Part shown: positions 1 through 11,472 of the stretch, one piece after another
Position numbering within the stretch: position 1 is the stretch's first letter
How the letters are laid out: every line of letters begins with the position of its first letter
Assembly: GCA_958510825.1 (NCBI GenBank)
Contig: OY294047.1
Location: 39,819,229 to 39,883,228, forward strand
DNA from: Brachypterus glaber
Lineage: Eukaryota > Arthropoda > Insecta > Coleoptera > Kateretidae
DNA: 64,000 nucleotides
Direction of reading: 5' to 3'
Notes under the pieces: model-generated
Seen by the model: only the letters and a program-made list of their open reading frames with translations
The model's database searches: none
Told to the model about the DNA's origin: nothing
Made by a program: the position numbers and the translations under genes

Positions 1-60
1 CTTGAGTTATCGTGTACACAAGGTTTGTGAAGGACAGACGGACGTACAAAATGAAAGTTA
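1..60. repeat. Edge fragment of a dispersed repeat
   Basis: The first bases (a 'gttatcgtg' core followed by a gacag/gacgg run) resemble the stretch at 13,205-13,275, where 'cttaagttatcgtgg' precedes a CAGA-rich run. This suggests the end of a dispersed non-coding repeat cut by the window edge. The family is not identified. Confidence 0.35.
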
Positions 61-463
61 TTTAGGAATTATTGAAACCATATATTTTTCTTCTAGCACT
101 ATGTGCTGTGTAGATTATACAAAAATTATTATGAAATAAACTTAATAACTTATGATTAGCTAAAAATGTTTGCACGTAAAAAGACCACCCAGATGTTTAA
201 TTTCTGTTAGTATTACAAACTTCTTTTGTTTTTATTACAGATTTTTTTTTACGAAAACATACCATTTGCTGAATTGCAATGATAAACGTGCCTTGTATTT
301 TCTAAAATTATTTTTTAATCCTCTGTCCTTATTTTTATTTAATAATGATAAATGTCTTAGCAGGAATGGGATTTTATAGTAATATGGCGTTGCTTTATGT
401 TGACAGTATTTATTATGCATGCCTCTGAAAAAATCGTAATTTAATAGGTACAGAACACTGATG

Positions 464-659
464 CACTGAGAGCTCGTTGCCGTAGTAGATACTAAACGAT
501 TTTGCTCATATGGAACCCCACGAAAGTTATGTTAACATTCACTGGTTGTAACAATTACCAGAACTATAACAAGGTTAAGTATTACTGTAACAGCCATTGA
601 ATGGGGTTCCATATAAGCAATAACGTTTAGTATTTACTACGGTAAAGAGCTCTCAGCTG
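464..659. mobile_element. Palindromic MITE, copy 1
   Basis: Inverted termini begin 'cactgagagctcgtt' and read through 'gtagtagatactaaacg'. The complement returns at 625-659. A second copy lies at 974-1184 and a half copy ends at 1398. The unit is about 200 bp, non-coding and palindromic. The superfamily is not assigned, since I could not define a target-site duplication. Confidence 0.7.
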
Positions 660-973
660 TAAAAATTAAAATAACCTCACTTTGTAACTTGATTTTAAAA
701 CATAAATTAACGGTTTTTAATAAAATGCTAATCACATTTCTTTCGCATGAGTATCAATTAATAATTTTTCACTAAATTTTATAACTAAAAATAAAAACTA
801 ATTATTAACCACTCAACGCTTATAATGTTTACTAAATCAGCAATATATTTTAATTAAAACAACTCAACAAGCTTTTAAGAGAACCATCCACCTAAAGTGT
901 ATTATTAAAATCACTAGTTATGAATACCATTACCAAGTTCTTATTAAAAATGTACCATCAGATCAACATACTG

Positions 974-1184
974 CACACTGAAAGCTCGTTACCGTAGTAG
1001 ATACTAAACGTTTTTGCTTATATGGAATCCCACGAAAGTTTAGTTAACACTCACTGGTTGTTACAGTAACACGTTGTTATAGTTCTGGAAATTGTAACAA
1101 CCAGTAAATGTTAACTAAACTTTCGTGGGGTCCATATTAGCAAAAACGTTTAGTATCTACTACAGTAACAAGCTCTCAGTGCAT
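974..1184. mobile_element. Palindromic MITE, copy 2
   Basis: Same family as 464-659: termini with 'cgtagtagatactaaacg' and the matching complement near 1147-1180, with an inner 'cgaaagtttagttaac' inverted block. A diverged half copy occupies about 1310-1398. Together these units produce the larger foldback spanning 348-1297. Confidence 0.7.
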
Positions 1185-1620
1185 CAGTCTTCTGTACCTA
1201 TTGAATTACGGTTTTTTCAGAGGCATCCATAATAAATACTGTCAAAATGAAGCAACGCCATATTACTATAAAATCCCATTCCTGTTAAGATATTTACCAG
1301 TGAGGTTGTTACAATTACCAATACTATAAAAATGTTAATTAAACTTTCATATAAGCAAAAACTTTTACTATTTATTACGGTAACGAGCTATCAGTGCAAG
1401 ATGCACACGGGCGAAATTTCTTGAAGACTTGGCACTACCCTTAGTAATTAAAATTATGGTCAGTAAATGGCAATTTTTGGTCTTTATCAATAGACATATA
1501 CTCTAAAAAGTTGTGGTAAACTTCCCATAAATGTATTGGAAGTAATTAACGCATACATGTATGGTAATTTTTTAATAACGAGTTATCAAAATTAATTACT
1601 TTTACCAAATGCTATAAATA

Positions 1621-1829
1621 CCGTGCGATTATAAAGTGCCGAACACTTTTTAAAGCAAAACTGGCATTAGCGATGAGTAAAATGTAAGAAAGCTGTGTGC
1701 GTTTTACTGGTCACTGATCTGTTGTACGTAGCTATCACACGGGCTTGTCGCGAACACCTCTAACAGAGGCGTGGCTTCAAACGAAGAGTATTTTCTTTTC
1801 AAACTGTTCGGTACTTTATAATCGCACTG
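1621..1829. mobile_element. TA-flanked MITE (Tc1/mariner-like ends)
   Basis: About 23-bp inverted termini (CCGTGCGATTATAAAG at the left, complement of CAGTGCGATTATAAAG at the right) bound a 209-bp non-coding unit. TA dinucleotides flank both ends (1619-1620 and 1830-1831), as expected for a Tc1/mariner-type target-site duplication. No transposase is present, so it would be non-autonomous. Confidence 0.75.
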
Positions 1830-1831
1830 TA

Positions 1832-3582
1832 TAGTATATGCATGTGAATGTAGCCAAGTTTCGATTAAGGTATGAAAATTTTACTATACCGACGACATTT
1901 GTACATATGTATAGCAAAACTTCAAAACATATATGTATGATATTTTTCCATTGTGTTTATATTGTGCATATGTGTATATTATTTAACAAACTAAATACCT
2001 ACACTATTTAGTATCATGATTTCAAAAGTATAGCTTCTTCTGGCAAAAATATTTAAGTTTATTTCATTGTAATATTTAATATTATTGACTTTTTAAACTA
2101 AACTAAACAATTTCAGTTTAAAAATAATTGTAAATATTTATACTCCCAATATATCCTAAGTGTAAGAGTGTCTAAAGATAAAATTCTTTGTCTAATACGA
2201 AATAGCTATTACGGAAAAGCCTCTTTATACATGCGTTAGGAACAATATTTTTTCTACGAGCGGAGTTAAAAATAAAATAAGCCCTTACACTTAAATAAAT
2301 TTTATTTTTATAATTTTTTCAAATAGAAAAACAATTAACAGTTAAGAAATTTGAACACCTTTATAATTTTCTGTGATCAATATAACAAGAATAACACCAA
2401 GAAATTAAACGATTTTAACAATTATAAAAAAAACATTATCACCAATTCTATTTTGGTTGAATATTAATGATACATTTGTTGCATTTGCCATTTCTATTAT
2501 TTTTTCAGGTAACATTTAATTTCTTCTTTAAGGTTCATCATTTTCTTTTATGAAAACTTTACAATTAAAACTGACATATACAAACTTGCTTAGGATGATA
2601 TCATGTTGATCGGTTGTTATGGAAACAAGTGTCTTAGCCAACAATTTTACACATTTGTATATTCAAGCTACTTGATTTTTATGAAATAATTATACGTGCG
2701 GAAAGGACCTTCTTTCCACACGCATATGCATGCGGAAAGAGATATCTTTCCGCACTCTCGTAGAAAAAGATTTTTATATATTGTTAAAATATAGCGCACC
2801 AGCTAAAACCCAAATTAGGTAGCAATACTTGCTTTTTAGTATTAAATTTTAACTTTTGTCATGCTTTCGGCAAACTTTGCTTATGTGCTAATGGGGAAGC
2901 AGAATAATTATATCGATACTCCCAAGCAACAAAGCCGTAACTCATATATTCTCATTTTTCACAACAGCTAAATTTTTAAAATATATTTTTTTTGTATTTA
3001 AGGGTGCACTAATGATTGAAGTGGAAAAGGTAGCCACGTGATACATAATTTGAAAGCTTGTAAAATTCTCTATTTAACTGTATAAGTAGTTATTTTTTAT
3101 TTATTGTTTGTTTCTGATAATATATAAAAAGTTTAGAATTTTTTATAATACTTTAGAGTTTTTAGGTAAACTTGGTTAAAAGGGCCTGTGGAGAAATCTG
3201 AGTAGTACCACCATGTATATCTTTTTTCAAGGCGTTTACCTATAAGTATAACTCAAAATGGGCCTAACTTTTTAGTTACATCCTTGTTGGATGGGAGTGT
3301 AGATATACCATACCATACCATGTATATACCATACAACGTAAACTATTAACACTTAATCCTGAACCCAGAACAGGCAATATAAGCGGGTTTATGCGCTATT
3401 TGCGAGATTTATAAATCAACCACCTGTCATCATACAGTTTATAGTGTAATACGAGTATATTCACCTATATAGGTATAATAGGACTGGGAATATAAAGTGC
3501 CTATATAGGCAAGGCTTGTGTGATTAAACTATAAATTTAAATGAGTTATGGTTCGTTTTTTTTAAATATTATATATTTTTTT
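1832..3582. other. AT-rich stretch, no gene seen
   Basis: No coding region is recognisable. It holds the 2695-2760 palindrome and a short CCATA-type repeat near 3305-3335. The rest is AT-rich sequence without visible structure. Confidence 0.5.
2695..2760. repeat. Palindromic hairpin
   Basis: The sequence 'gtgcggaaag' recurs in inverted orientation ('ctttccgcac'), with an inner 'ttctttcca/tgcggaaag' pair around a central 'gcatatgc'. It forms two adjacent hairpins, perhaps a small MITE remnant. Confidence 0.5.
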
Positions 3583-4117
3583 AATAGAATCTATAATTTA
3601 TTTGAGGCGTATATATATTTACAGTATTATTAATTTGAGCCAACAGAAAATAAAATTAAAGTTTTCTTATCAGGCGCACCTATTTCTAGATGCGCTGGTA
3701 AGGCATTGCGTTTAAAATAATACTTATCTGCTATATCTTTTTTACCTAAAAAATATTATTAGTCAATACCTTACCAAAGTTAAAAAAAAATTGCCTAAAT
3801 TAAGAATTTTTAATAAAATTCTTGATAAATCGTTAAAATAATTATAAAAGAAAGAAAAACTGAATAAAAGTTAACTTCTAACGTTTCGGGATCTAATCTG
3901 ATCCCGTTTTCAAAGAAAATTATTAGTTTTTGAAAGAATTTGTGCAATATTTGGCTTTATCAATCAAAATATGACAAATGTCAAAATATGTCATTTCGAG
4001 GTAATTGAAACAAAGGCACCCGTAACAATAAAAAGGTGTAGAGAAATTAATTTGAAAAAGGCGTTTTTGTTGAAAACGTCTAGAGAAGTAAATTTGGAAA
4101 AAACTTTTTTATTCAAA
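3583..4117 (-). repeat. Dispersed repeat family A, copy 1
   Basis: This segment is the reverse complement of 10,961-11,472 over about 500 bp with minor indels, so it is a dispersed repeat present twice in the window. It contains a hammerhead-like core (3876-3917) and a gcgcatctagaaatag-type block. It lacks the second inverted terminus seen in the other copy, so it looks truncated. The open frame at 3971-4162 is a by-product of the repeat. Confidence 0.75.
3876..3917 (-). ncRNA. Hammerhead-ribozyme-like motif (variant core)
   Basis: Read on the minus strand: stem I strand ending UCU, core UUGAAAA plus one C, stem II GGGAUC/GAUCCC with a 6-nt loop, then GAAA, a self-complementary ACGU, U and AGA, which pairs with the stem I UCU. 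This is the hammerhead order, with U and A where the canonical core has C3 and G8, and one extra base before stem II. Cleavage, if any, would follow the GUU. Activity is unproven. Confidence 0.5.
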
Positions 4118-4139
4118 AGAAGGCAAAGTTATCGCGTAA

Positions 4140-4225
4140 GGGAATGTTCAAGTATTACGTAACCCTTGTAAAGATATTTTCCTATTCCATTAACATGGGC
4201 ATAACACTCCAAAATGATAAAAAAT
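4140..4225 (-). mobile_element. Truncated Harbinger-like MITE
   Basis: It starts GGGAATGTTCAAG after a TAA trinucleotide and matches the complete MITE at 17,516-17,667 (opposite internal orientation) through the 'aacactccaaaatgat' block, then similarity ends. A TWA flank and a GGG-type terminus are typical of PIF/Harbinger-derived MITEs. Confidence 0.6.
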
Positions 4226-5625
4226 TTACTCCCCACAATATGTCAATGTTTTATCCAGAAATAATATTTAACCTTAAACCTGGACTGCCAGCCTACATTG
4301 AATTCAGAACTAGTTATAGTCTCATTGTATTTTTTGTATTTTATTTATACTATATCTATATATTTTATTCAATGATTAAAATCTCTTGATATTTAGTGTC
4401 ATCTTCTGCTATACTTTTTGTTCTTTACTTAAAATAAATTATCTTCCATAATATTCTAATCTTATCTTATTAGACATTCCAAAAAGAAATTCCCATTTGA
4501 AAATTAATTTGGATTTACCAATAAATCATCTAAATATAAATTTCTTACGTCGAAAAATTCTTAACCCCTCTTACTTATTTTCTCTTGTACTACCATCAGT
4601 CTCAATGCCCGACCCTGAGGTTAAGCTATTCACCGCAATAAAAATTAGACTGGAAAGAAAAAATATTTATTGCAAATGCCAATTTTCTCAAGCTAAAGGG
4701 TTAATATATATTTTTTTTATCTGAGTTGTAGAAATTAAATTAAATAAATCTAAAAACATTTAAGTATCCGTCTTATAAAATTGAATTTTATTTTGGTTTG
4801 GACTTTTTTTTTGGTTTCTCTCCATTTTCCTTTTCCTTTGGGATTATTTTCATGTCGTATTTTCTGATTAAATTTATTTTGTATCTACACCGATTTTTCA
4901 TTCATTAGTGCTATAATTTTATTAGTTTTGTATTTCCTTTTTTTTCTTATTTTTGTTTCATTTCTAAGGCACGTTAGCACCCTAAAAATTAACGTTATTA
5001 TTATTTTAGAACTATAGTTCTAAATCGTATAAAGTTTATTTTGTAAACATTGAAATCAATACATTGCAATGTCATCTGGTAGATGACTTAGTAAGGCAGC
5101 CCTACTCCAATTTTTATTATTTCGACCTACAGAAATAAGGGTAATATAAGGAAAAATTTTTCTAAGAAAAGTTATGAGATTAATCCTTCATTATTAAAGA
5201 TTCAGTTATTGAAATTAATTTCTTATGTCTTTATATCTCATATTAAAAAAAAAATATTTTCTTTCCAGTCTTCTTCAAAATTCACCCTAAAACTTCAGTT
5301 TCATCCCCCTTAAGACTATGGAAATATGAAAATACGATCTCCTGCACCATAATCTATGATGTCGCGTGATGGCTTATTATATTTATAGTTACGGGATATT
5401 GTTAATATTGAGAGCCCCTCTAGAACGTGACGCACGCCATTTTGACTCTCATTTGTTTGAAATTACGGATTGTGTCTCGATAATTGACGTTTGCATGATC
5501 ATTATTAAGGTTTAATATTAAATTTACTTAATTTATAATAGGATATTAACAAAGTTTAATGAGGTTTGCAATAAATTTGAATAGGGAAACAATCACAATC
5601 GTTATAATTTATAAATGAAGTAAAA
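4226..5625. other. AT-rich stretch, no gene seen
   Basis: Short open frames here show no recognisable domain or codon signal. A perfect 20-bp palindrome (tttagaactatagttctaaa) lies at 5005-5024. Nothing else is supported. Confidence 0.5.
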
Positions 5626-6127
5626 TTATTGAGCTTATGGAAAAAGTGCAAAGAAGATTTACAAAATTACCAGCGGTTTTTAAAAATGTCCCTTACGATG
5701 AAAGACTTAGAATTCTAAATCTGCCATTACTAGAAGATAGACGCAAGCGTGGTGACCTTATTCTAGCCTACAAAATCCTACATAATTTGTTTAATTGTAA
5801 TCTCAATTTTAATTTTAATTTGGATGTTGATCAACGACTTCGTGGTCACTCTTTAAAATTGGCGAGAGAAAGGTTTTACAAATGTGTACGAGAACACTAT
5901 TTCACAAACAGAATTTTTAATTCTTGGAATGGACTTCCTGAATCGGTTATTTGTGCGACATCAACTAATATGTTTAAAAATAGACTTGATGAACTTACCT
6001 AATCTAAGTTTATTTGTGTTATTACTTATTTCGTTATTTTTGTATGCTTTTACTAGTCATTTTGAGCATCACAAGTTTTATAAACTTCTGCTCTTTACTT
6101 CATAAACATTAAACATTAAACATTAAA
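5626..6127 (+). pseudogene. 3' end of a CR1/Jockey-type LINE (RT C-terminal domain)
   Basis: The open frame, from about 5626 to the stop at 6002, encodes the domain that follows the reverse transcriptase in CR1/L2/Jockey-group non-LTR elements. Recognisable pieces are IEKVQRRFTKL-like residues at the start, YDERLRILNLPLLEDRRKRGD, a DLILAYKILH stretch, RGHSLKL, and a terminal FNSWNGLP...STNMFKNRLDEL. The catalytic RT is absent, so the copy is 5'-truncated near 5620. The 3' UTR ends at about 6127 in three to four copies of a CATTAAA unit, a microsatellite-like tail of the sort that CR1-group elements use instead of a long poly(A). It could also be a Jockey-clade copy; the clade call is by pattern only. 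Not a host gene. Confidence 0.75.
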
Positions 6128-6400
6128 ATGGTTATTTGTAAGCCACGGCCTAAAAGAATGTCTTTACTGGACGAGTCTGAAGTGCGAGCCAAACTACTAG
6201 GCTAGCAAATAAATGAGTACTGAAGGAATATGCTTTTAAGTATAGTCGTCTAAAAAATAAATAAGAGATAATAATAATATAATAAAATAATATTATTAAC
6301 ATTAATTTTATAAGTTTAATCAAAATTTTAAACTTAAACTATCAACTAAATATTTTATCGGTCTATTTTTCCAATCCTTGTGATATTGCAAGGCTGCACA

Positions 6401-6432
6401 TATTCAGGCTGCTGGCCCTCGTCAGTACCTAC
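6401..6432 (-). ncRNA. Degenerate hammerhead-like motif
   Basis: The minus strand reads CUGACGA, stem II GGGC/GCCU with loop CAGCA, then GAAU where GAAA is expected. The same CUGA-GA-GGGCCAGCAGCC arrangement recurs about 757 bp downstream in better condition (7142-7190). The GAAA change suggests that this copy is inactive. Confidence 0.4.
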
Positions 6433-7141
6433 TAAGAATATATAATTTATAAAAAAAAAAGAGCTTAACACAATTAGGAATAATCAGATTTTTAGAATTA
6501 GGAAACTCAAAATGGCAAGTTATTAAATATTAAGTCAATATATAATATTTAAATGAAAACTTGAAAAATTTAATGGATGCAAAAGTTATGATTTTTTATT
6601 TTTTGAAAATATGCAGCGTTTTACACTAATAAAACTAATTTACAAAACATGGCTTTTTATCCATAAGTTTCAATTGAAATGTCACTATGTACCACATTTT
6701 AGATAACTCTATACTTTTTTCTTGTGTGATGGACTAAAAATTTTATCTTGGAATAAAATGGTAAAATTATTTTGCTAAATTGCGCTTAAGTGTATAGTAT
6801 CTACATTGGGGCATATTACAAAAACGTCAAATAAACCAAATTTTCCTTGTCATGTTAATACCAATGGAAATGGTAGTAATCCCTAAAAATGCGCACAACT
6901 GTGGAAAAATCTAATTTCCCATCACGAAAACATCGTAGATTATGATTCTGAAGCCATCATATTCATGTATATTGAGCGGGGGCATGATAAAAATAGGGTG
7001 GATAAAATAACAGAATTTTAATAATCACTAATACAGAATACATAACTTTCCAATAAAAAAAACTCATTTAAAAGGAGTTTTATTTTAGTTAATACTAGTA
7101 TTTACTATAATAATCTATTTTCTAACAATCGTACAGAGTGA

Positions 7142-7190
7142 TATTGGTAGACTGACAGTTTCGGGCTGCTGGCCCTCTTCAGTACCAAGA
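7142..7190 (-). ncRNA. Hammerhead-ribozyme-like motif
   Basis: On the minus strand: UUGGUA, CUGAAGA, stem II GGGC/GCCC with loop CAGCA, GAAA, then ACUGUC and a downstream UACCAA that complements the leading UUGGUA. The core is canonical, with no extra base before stem II. Stem I only pairs if about four bases after the predicted cleavage site (GUC) bulge out, which weakens the call. Confidence 0.5.
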
Positions 7191-8442
7191 GTCAACTTGC
7201 TTAAGAAAACTATTTTAGACTTTATTCGCAAAAGGAATATAGTCATTAGATTGATAGACTACTCATACCCCTCCTAGTCTGGAAGCATGGTAGCAAGTTG
7301 AAGACTTGTGTGTCTCAAGCACATAGTACCACTAACGTATGGTTAGACGTAGAATTATTAATTAGTATTTACTAGTCTCCATATATTTAATAGTCTCAAA
7401 ATAGTTTATAATTATATAAAGAATACAGGAGGGAATAAAAACCAAATTAAAAGTTTAGAAGATTAAAAATAGTAAAACATATTATATCTAATTGTATCTT
7501 ATTGAACAAGTATAAAAAAATCCCATATTTTTGATGATGAAAGATTAAGTTTAAAGTAATGGTTTTTAATTGAAAAAAAAAAATAGATAAGGATATATTG
7601 GATACTAGTTTAGTTTAGTTTATTTATTTTGCATTAAACTTTACAGTTTTTACAGTCGTCATTTAGTTTTAGTTGAATAGTAGTAGAATTAAATAGTCAT
7701 CATTTATTGGAATTTATTTATTTATTTTAAATACAGCATTCCCAGTCATTATGGTGACTAATATTATGATAATATTATGTATCGATATTCCTTCATTAAA
7801 AAAAAGTGCAAGTTTATTTGACCTCTTCATGACTGTACAGAATAAAATAAATATATATGTATTCATATTTAGAATTATATGTATAATCTCAAATTTATAG
7901 AAAAATAAAAAATACTTATATATCAGTCAATTAAAAACTATATTTGAAGTTGTCAAATGTCAAATGTATTTATAATTTGATAATTTATTAGTGTGTACAA
8001 CAAAACTCGAAACGCTGGAGCGAATATAGCTTTTAATTTATATTCATTTTTTATTGTTCTATAAAAAATATTACACATTTTATTTTTTTAATATAAATAC
8101 TTTTAAAATTTCTGCAATTTCGTCCCACTCTACACAAGTACCAGTGTCTCGCCTCCCTTATACCTTTTGGAGCGCCCGCCCAGAGGGTTAGACGATGAAT
8201 ATAAAGAGGATCATCGCCCCGATGTGGTAGCCATCTGTATATCCCGCTTCTCATCTATGTTAAATTGTGGGATTTTGATATTCAAGAACCGATACATAAT
8301 TTTCCCAAAAGCGCCATTCAAGTTTGATACGCAGTTTGTATAAAAAAGAATAATATTTTGCTATAGCAACATTTTTTGAATTTTTATTAGATCTTATCTA
8401 CACTAGACTGTCCCTTTTAAAAATGGATTATGAGTTTTGATT

Positions 8443-8496
8443 TGCTTAAAAAATTAAATTTAAGTGGCACACTGCATACCGGGTGGGCCATTTAAA

Positions 8497-8575
<79 letters not shown>

Positions 8576-9100
8576 AGAAACCTTATAAGATAGGTTTTTG
8601 AAATTTGGTACTAAGCTTCAATATCAAGGGGGACGCCTTTTTATCAAAGCAGATTTTTTTTCATCCACACCCTCAGGCGGGGAGGGGGTGACTTAAAAAT
8701 TTTACATGGAATGGGGGTGTTTTTTATTCAGATTCAAATTCAGTATAAAAAATTACATAATTGACTGAAAAAGTTTTTTTTCAACCTCAAATTAGGCTGT
8801 TAAAAAAACTAAAATAAAAAAACGCCATTGAAAAATTTGAATATTTTAGTAGTTTTCTATTTTTTAGGTTTATTTCATTGTTTTAAACCTAAAAATATAC
8901 AAAAGAAATCAAATCTGAATTTTTTCCAAAAATTAAATTTTTTTTACCTGACGAGTCCGGACATGGATATAATACCTTTCTATGATTCAATACCCCATAT
9001 TTGTACTATATTTTAAAATTTAAAAAATACATCCCTGAAAAAAATTAAGTCTAAGATATTATATATGCAATGTGCCACTTAAATTTATTTTTTTAAGCAA
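8443..9100. mobile_element. TIR element, about 660 bp, non-coding
   Basis: Inverted termini of about 35 bp (gcttaaaaaattaaatttaag / cttaaatttatttttttaagc, continuing as gtggcacactgcat) enclose a non-coding interior that carries a TA microsatellite. The open frame at 8828-9016 has no known domain. It is probably a non-autonomous DNA transposon; no clear target-site duplication was found. Confidence 0.55.
8502..8572. repeat. (TA)n microsatellite
   Basis: An uninterrupted TA dinucleotide run of about 70 bp inside the TIR element. Confidence 0.98.
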
Positions 9101-9189
9101 GACCGCAAACATTTTCAAAAATAATGTTTATGCATCATTTAAAGGACACTATAAGGTTTACAAATATTCAACTTTCGACGCTTCATGAT

Positions 9190-9480
9190 TTCTTCCCTTT
9201 TTTTTGGAATTTTTTACCTGTGTGCGACGGGTTGGATTTTTATATTTTTAGAATCAGTAGTTGCAACCTCATTTGCCCCCCTTGTCCCACCTGAATGTTA
9301 ACCAAAAACTATCCTAACTGAGAATTTTCGGTAACAAACCTGTGTGAAAATTTTCAAGTCTCTAGCTCAAAGCTTTCGTGTATTACACTTGAAAGTTATA
9401 AGGCTTCCCGGGCACTCTGATCAACCAACTAACCGGAATTTGCGACACAAAACGCAATAAAAAGCAAAAATAAGAAACAT
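9190..9480 (-). repeat. Dispersed repeat family B, copy 1
   Basis: A block containing 'tgttaaccaaaaac', 'cggtaacaaacctgt', a 'tctagctcaaagc' stretch and a 'gacacaaaacgcaa' end is shared with 16,320-16,520 and, in inverse orientation, with 30,540-30,700. The order of the blocks is conserved, so this is one dispersed repeat family. It is non-coding. Confidence 0.6.
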
Positions 9481-10005
9481 TTTTTAAATTTTTGCTTACC
9501 CAATTTTTTAAAATTTTAAAATGGAAAAGCAAAACAGATTTTTTGTAATTTTTTAGTTATTACATTCTAAATCCGAAACAGGAAAAAAAAGATTTTTTAT
9601 TCAATTTTAAGTGCGTAGGTTAGTAAGTTATCACCCGTAAAAAAAATTTTGTGTGATGTATGAGTGGTAAAACACAAAATCTGATAGCAGTTAAAAAAAA
9701 ATTGTATACAAATATATGTCATAGGTGCACACTATTCACTTTTTCTGTTATTACAAACGTACTAGTATACTACACTGAAAACTAAGTAGCATTTGTAGTA
9801 GCTGAGGTGCGAAAAAACGATTAACGCACGTGCTCAATATGATGATAATAATAAACTGATTTGTGACAAGGTGTACAGATAATATTAAAATTAATTTGTA
9901 TTAAATATGCTTACATTTTCAATATAACAACAAAAATTATAAAAAGTTTATGGGCTGCCCTTATCTGTTTTTTTCCTATTGTTGCATATAGTATTTTATA
10001 TTATA

Positions 10006-10380
10006 CAGGGTGATCTAGAAATAAGTTCCTTTTTTATGTATTTTTAATATGTTATTAAGAAAATATCAAAAAATCCACAGATAAAAAAGTTTGGGGCAAA
10101 AAAGTGACATTACCCCCCTATTCGGCACGCCCCTATTTAAAATAACCAAACAAAAATTACATAAAATGGTAACCTTTATCAATGTGAAGGTTATGTGCAA
10201 AAACCCGTTACTGTGGTTTATAGTGTTCCATATATATTAAATAAAAACTACTTTTCAGATGTACACTTAGGAGGGTGGTAACTCCCATAGGGGTCATTTC
10301 CGGACCAATAGGAACTTTTTTTCATATTTTGGACCTAGAATCGCCCCTTAAAATTTGTGACTTATTTCTGAATCACCCTG
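10006..10380. mobile_element. TA-flanked MITE, about 375 bp
   Basis: The termini CAGGGTGATCTAGAAATAAG and the complement of CAGGGTGATTCAGAAATAAG differ by two bases, and both sides carry TA (10,004-10,005 and 10,381-10,382). No transposase frame is present. A diverged relative lies at about 54,506-54,790, and an isolated end (acttatttctgaataaccctg) at 20,567-20,587. Confidence 0.8.
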
Positions 10381-10892
10381 TATAGTACAAAGTTAATATA
10401 GGATAAAATATGTAAATTATTGTATATTTTAGATAACTCTTTTCTCCATAATGCCCTTTAATTTCAAATACTATAATTATTTATTGACCATGTATAATAT
10501 AAAGGATTTAAAACTACAAAATGGACAATAGTCTTACTCATTAATATAAATGTCCATTTTCAGCTCGTTAAAATTTATCTACCGTACTCTATAGTCAGAA
10601 ATAACAAGGAGTAGTTTGCATCAAATTTATGTTTTATAAACTTTGTTGCAGGTCCCTATAGAGGCATAAAAATTGGTTAATTTTCTGGCTAACAACAATG
10701 GGTTGCCCAGACGTAAATAAATTGGAAAAGTTTTTCGAAAAACTTTTAATGAGGTGAGAAAATTAATATTATATAAGGAAATATTGAATAATCTCGGAAA
10801 TTAATTGATTTTTTTTTTAATTTATTATTTAACTAACTAGGTAAAAAAATGCCCATAAGATATCAACATTAGTAGTAGCGGAAACACAATGT

Positions 10893-11472
10893 ATATTTAC
10901 AGTATTATTAATTTGAGCCATTTCGCCTCAATGATTATGTATATCGATAAAAAATCTAAAAAATAAAAAAGTTTTTTCCAAATTAACTTTTCTACACGTT
11001 TTCAACAAAAACGCCTTTCAAATTAATTTCTTTACAACTTTTTATTGTTATTATTATATTATTATATTATTGCACAAATTCTTTCAAAAACTAATAATTT
11101 TCTTTGAAAACGGAATCAGATTAGATCCCGAAACGTTAGAAGTTAACTTTTATTCAGTTTTTCGTTATTTTTTAATTATTTTAACGATTTATTAAGAATT
11201 TTATTAAAAATTCTTTATTTAGGTAAAATTTTTAAACTTTGGTAAGGTATTGACTAATAATATTTTTTAGGCAAAGAGATATAGCAGATAAGTATTATTT
11301 TAAACGCAATACCTTACCAGCGCATCTAGAAATAGCTGCGTCTGATAAGAACATTTTAATTTTATTTTCTGTTTTAGATTTTTTATTGATATAAATAACC
11401 ATTGAGGCGAAATGGCTCAAATTAATAATACTGTAAATATACACGCCTCAAATAAATTATAAATTCTACAAT
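10893..11472 (+). repeat. Dispersed repeat family A, copy 2, with about 65-bp inverted ends
   Basis: The segments at 10,893-10,957 and 11,376-11,438 are near-perfect reverse complements (cagtattattaatttgagcc ... gaggcgaaatggctcaaatt). Between and beyond them the sequence matches 3583-4117 in reverse. The unit is about 545 bp, non-coding, and carries the hammerhead-like core at 11,100-11,145. It is probably the complete form of family A. Confidence 0.75.
11100..11145 (+). ncRNA. Hammerhead-ribozyme-like motif (variant core)
   Basis: UUGAAAA at 11,104-11,110, an extra C, stem II GGAAUC/GAUCCC with one mismatch and loop AGAUUA, GAAA at 11,130-11,133, then CGU, U and AGA, which pairs with the leading UCU. 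The core has U3 and A8 in place of C3 and G8, as in the copy at 3876-3917. Confidence 0.5.

Larger units (their letters stand above)
348..1297. repeat. Nested long inverted repeat (foldback), about 227-bp arms
   Basis: The left arm (about 348-574) and right arm (about 1071-1297) are reverse complements with scattered mismatches. The match covers the 'caggaatgggattttatag' block on the left and its complement near 1263-1283. The roughly 500-bp centre holds further inverted halves of the same family, so two smaller palindromic units sit inside one larger one. No open frame is visible. It is probably a non-autonomous foldback or MITE cluster. Confidence 0.8.
6128..8442. other. AT-rich stretch with two hammerhead-like repeats
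   Basis: No gene is seen. Two directly repeated hammerhead-like motifs are listed separately (6401-6432 and 7142-7190). At 8110-8255 there is a more GC-rich patch whose open frame shows no known domain; it may be a SINE fragment, but I cannot support a class. Confidence 0.45.

Noticed and set aside
8051..8254. 67-codon minus frame in a GC-richer patch
   Set aside because: No domain; it may be part of a SINE, but I could not find A/B boxes or a second copy in the window.
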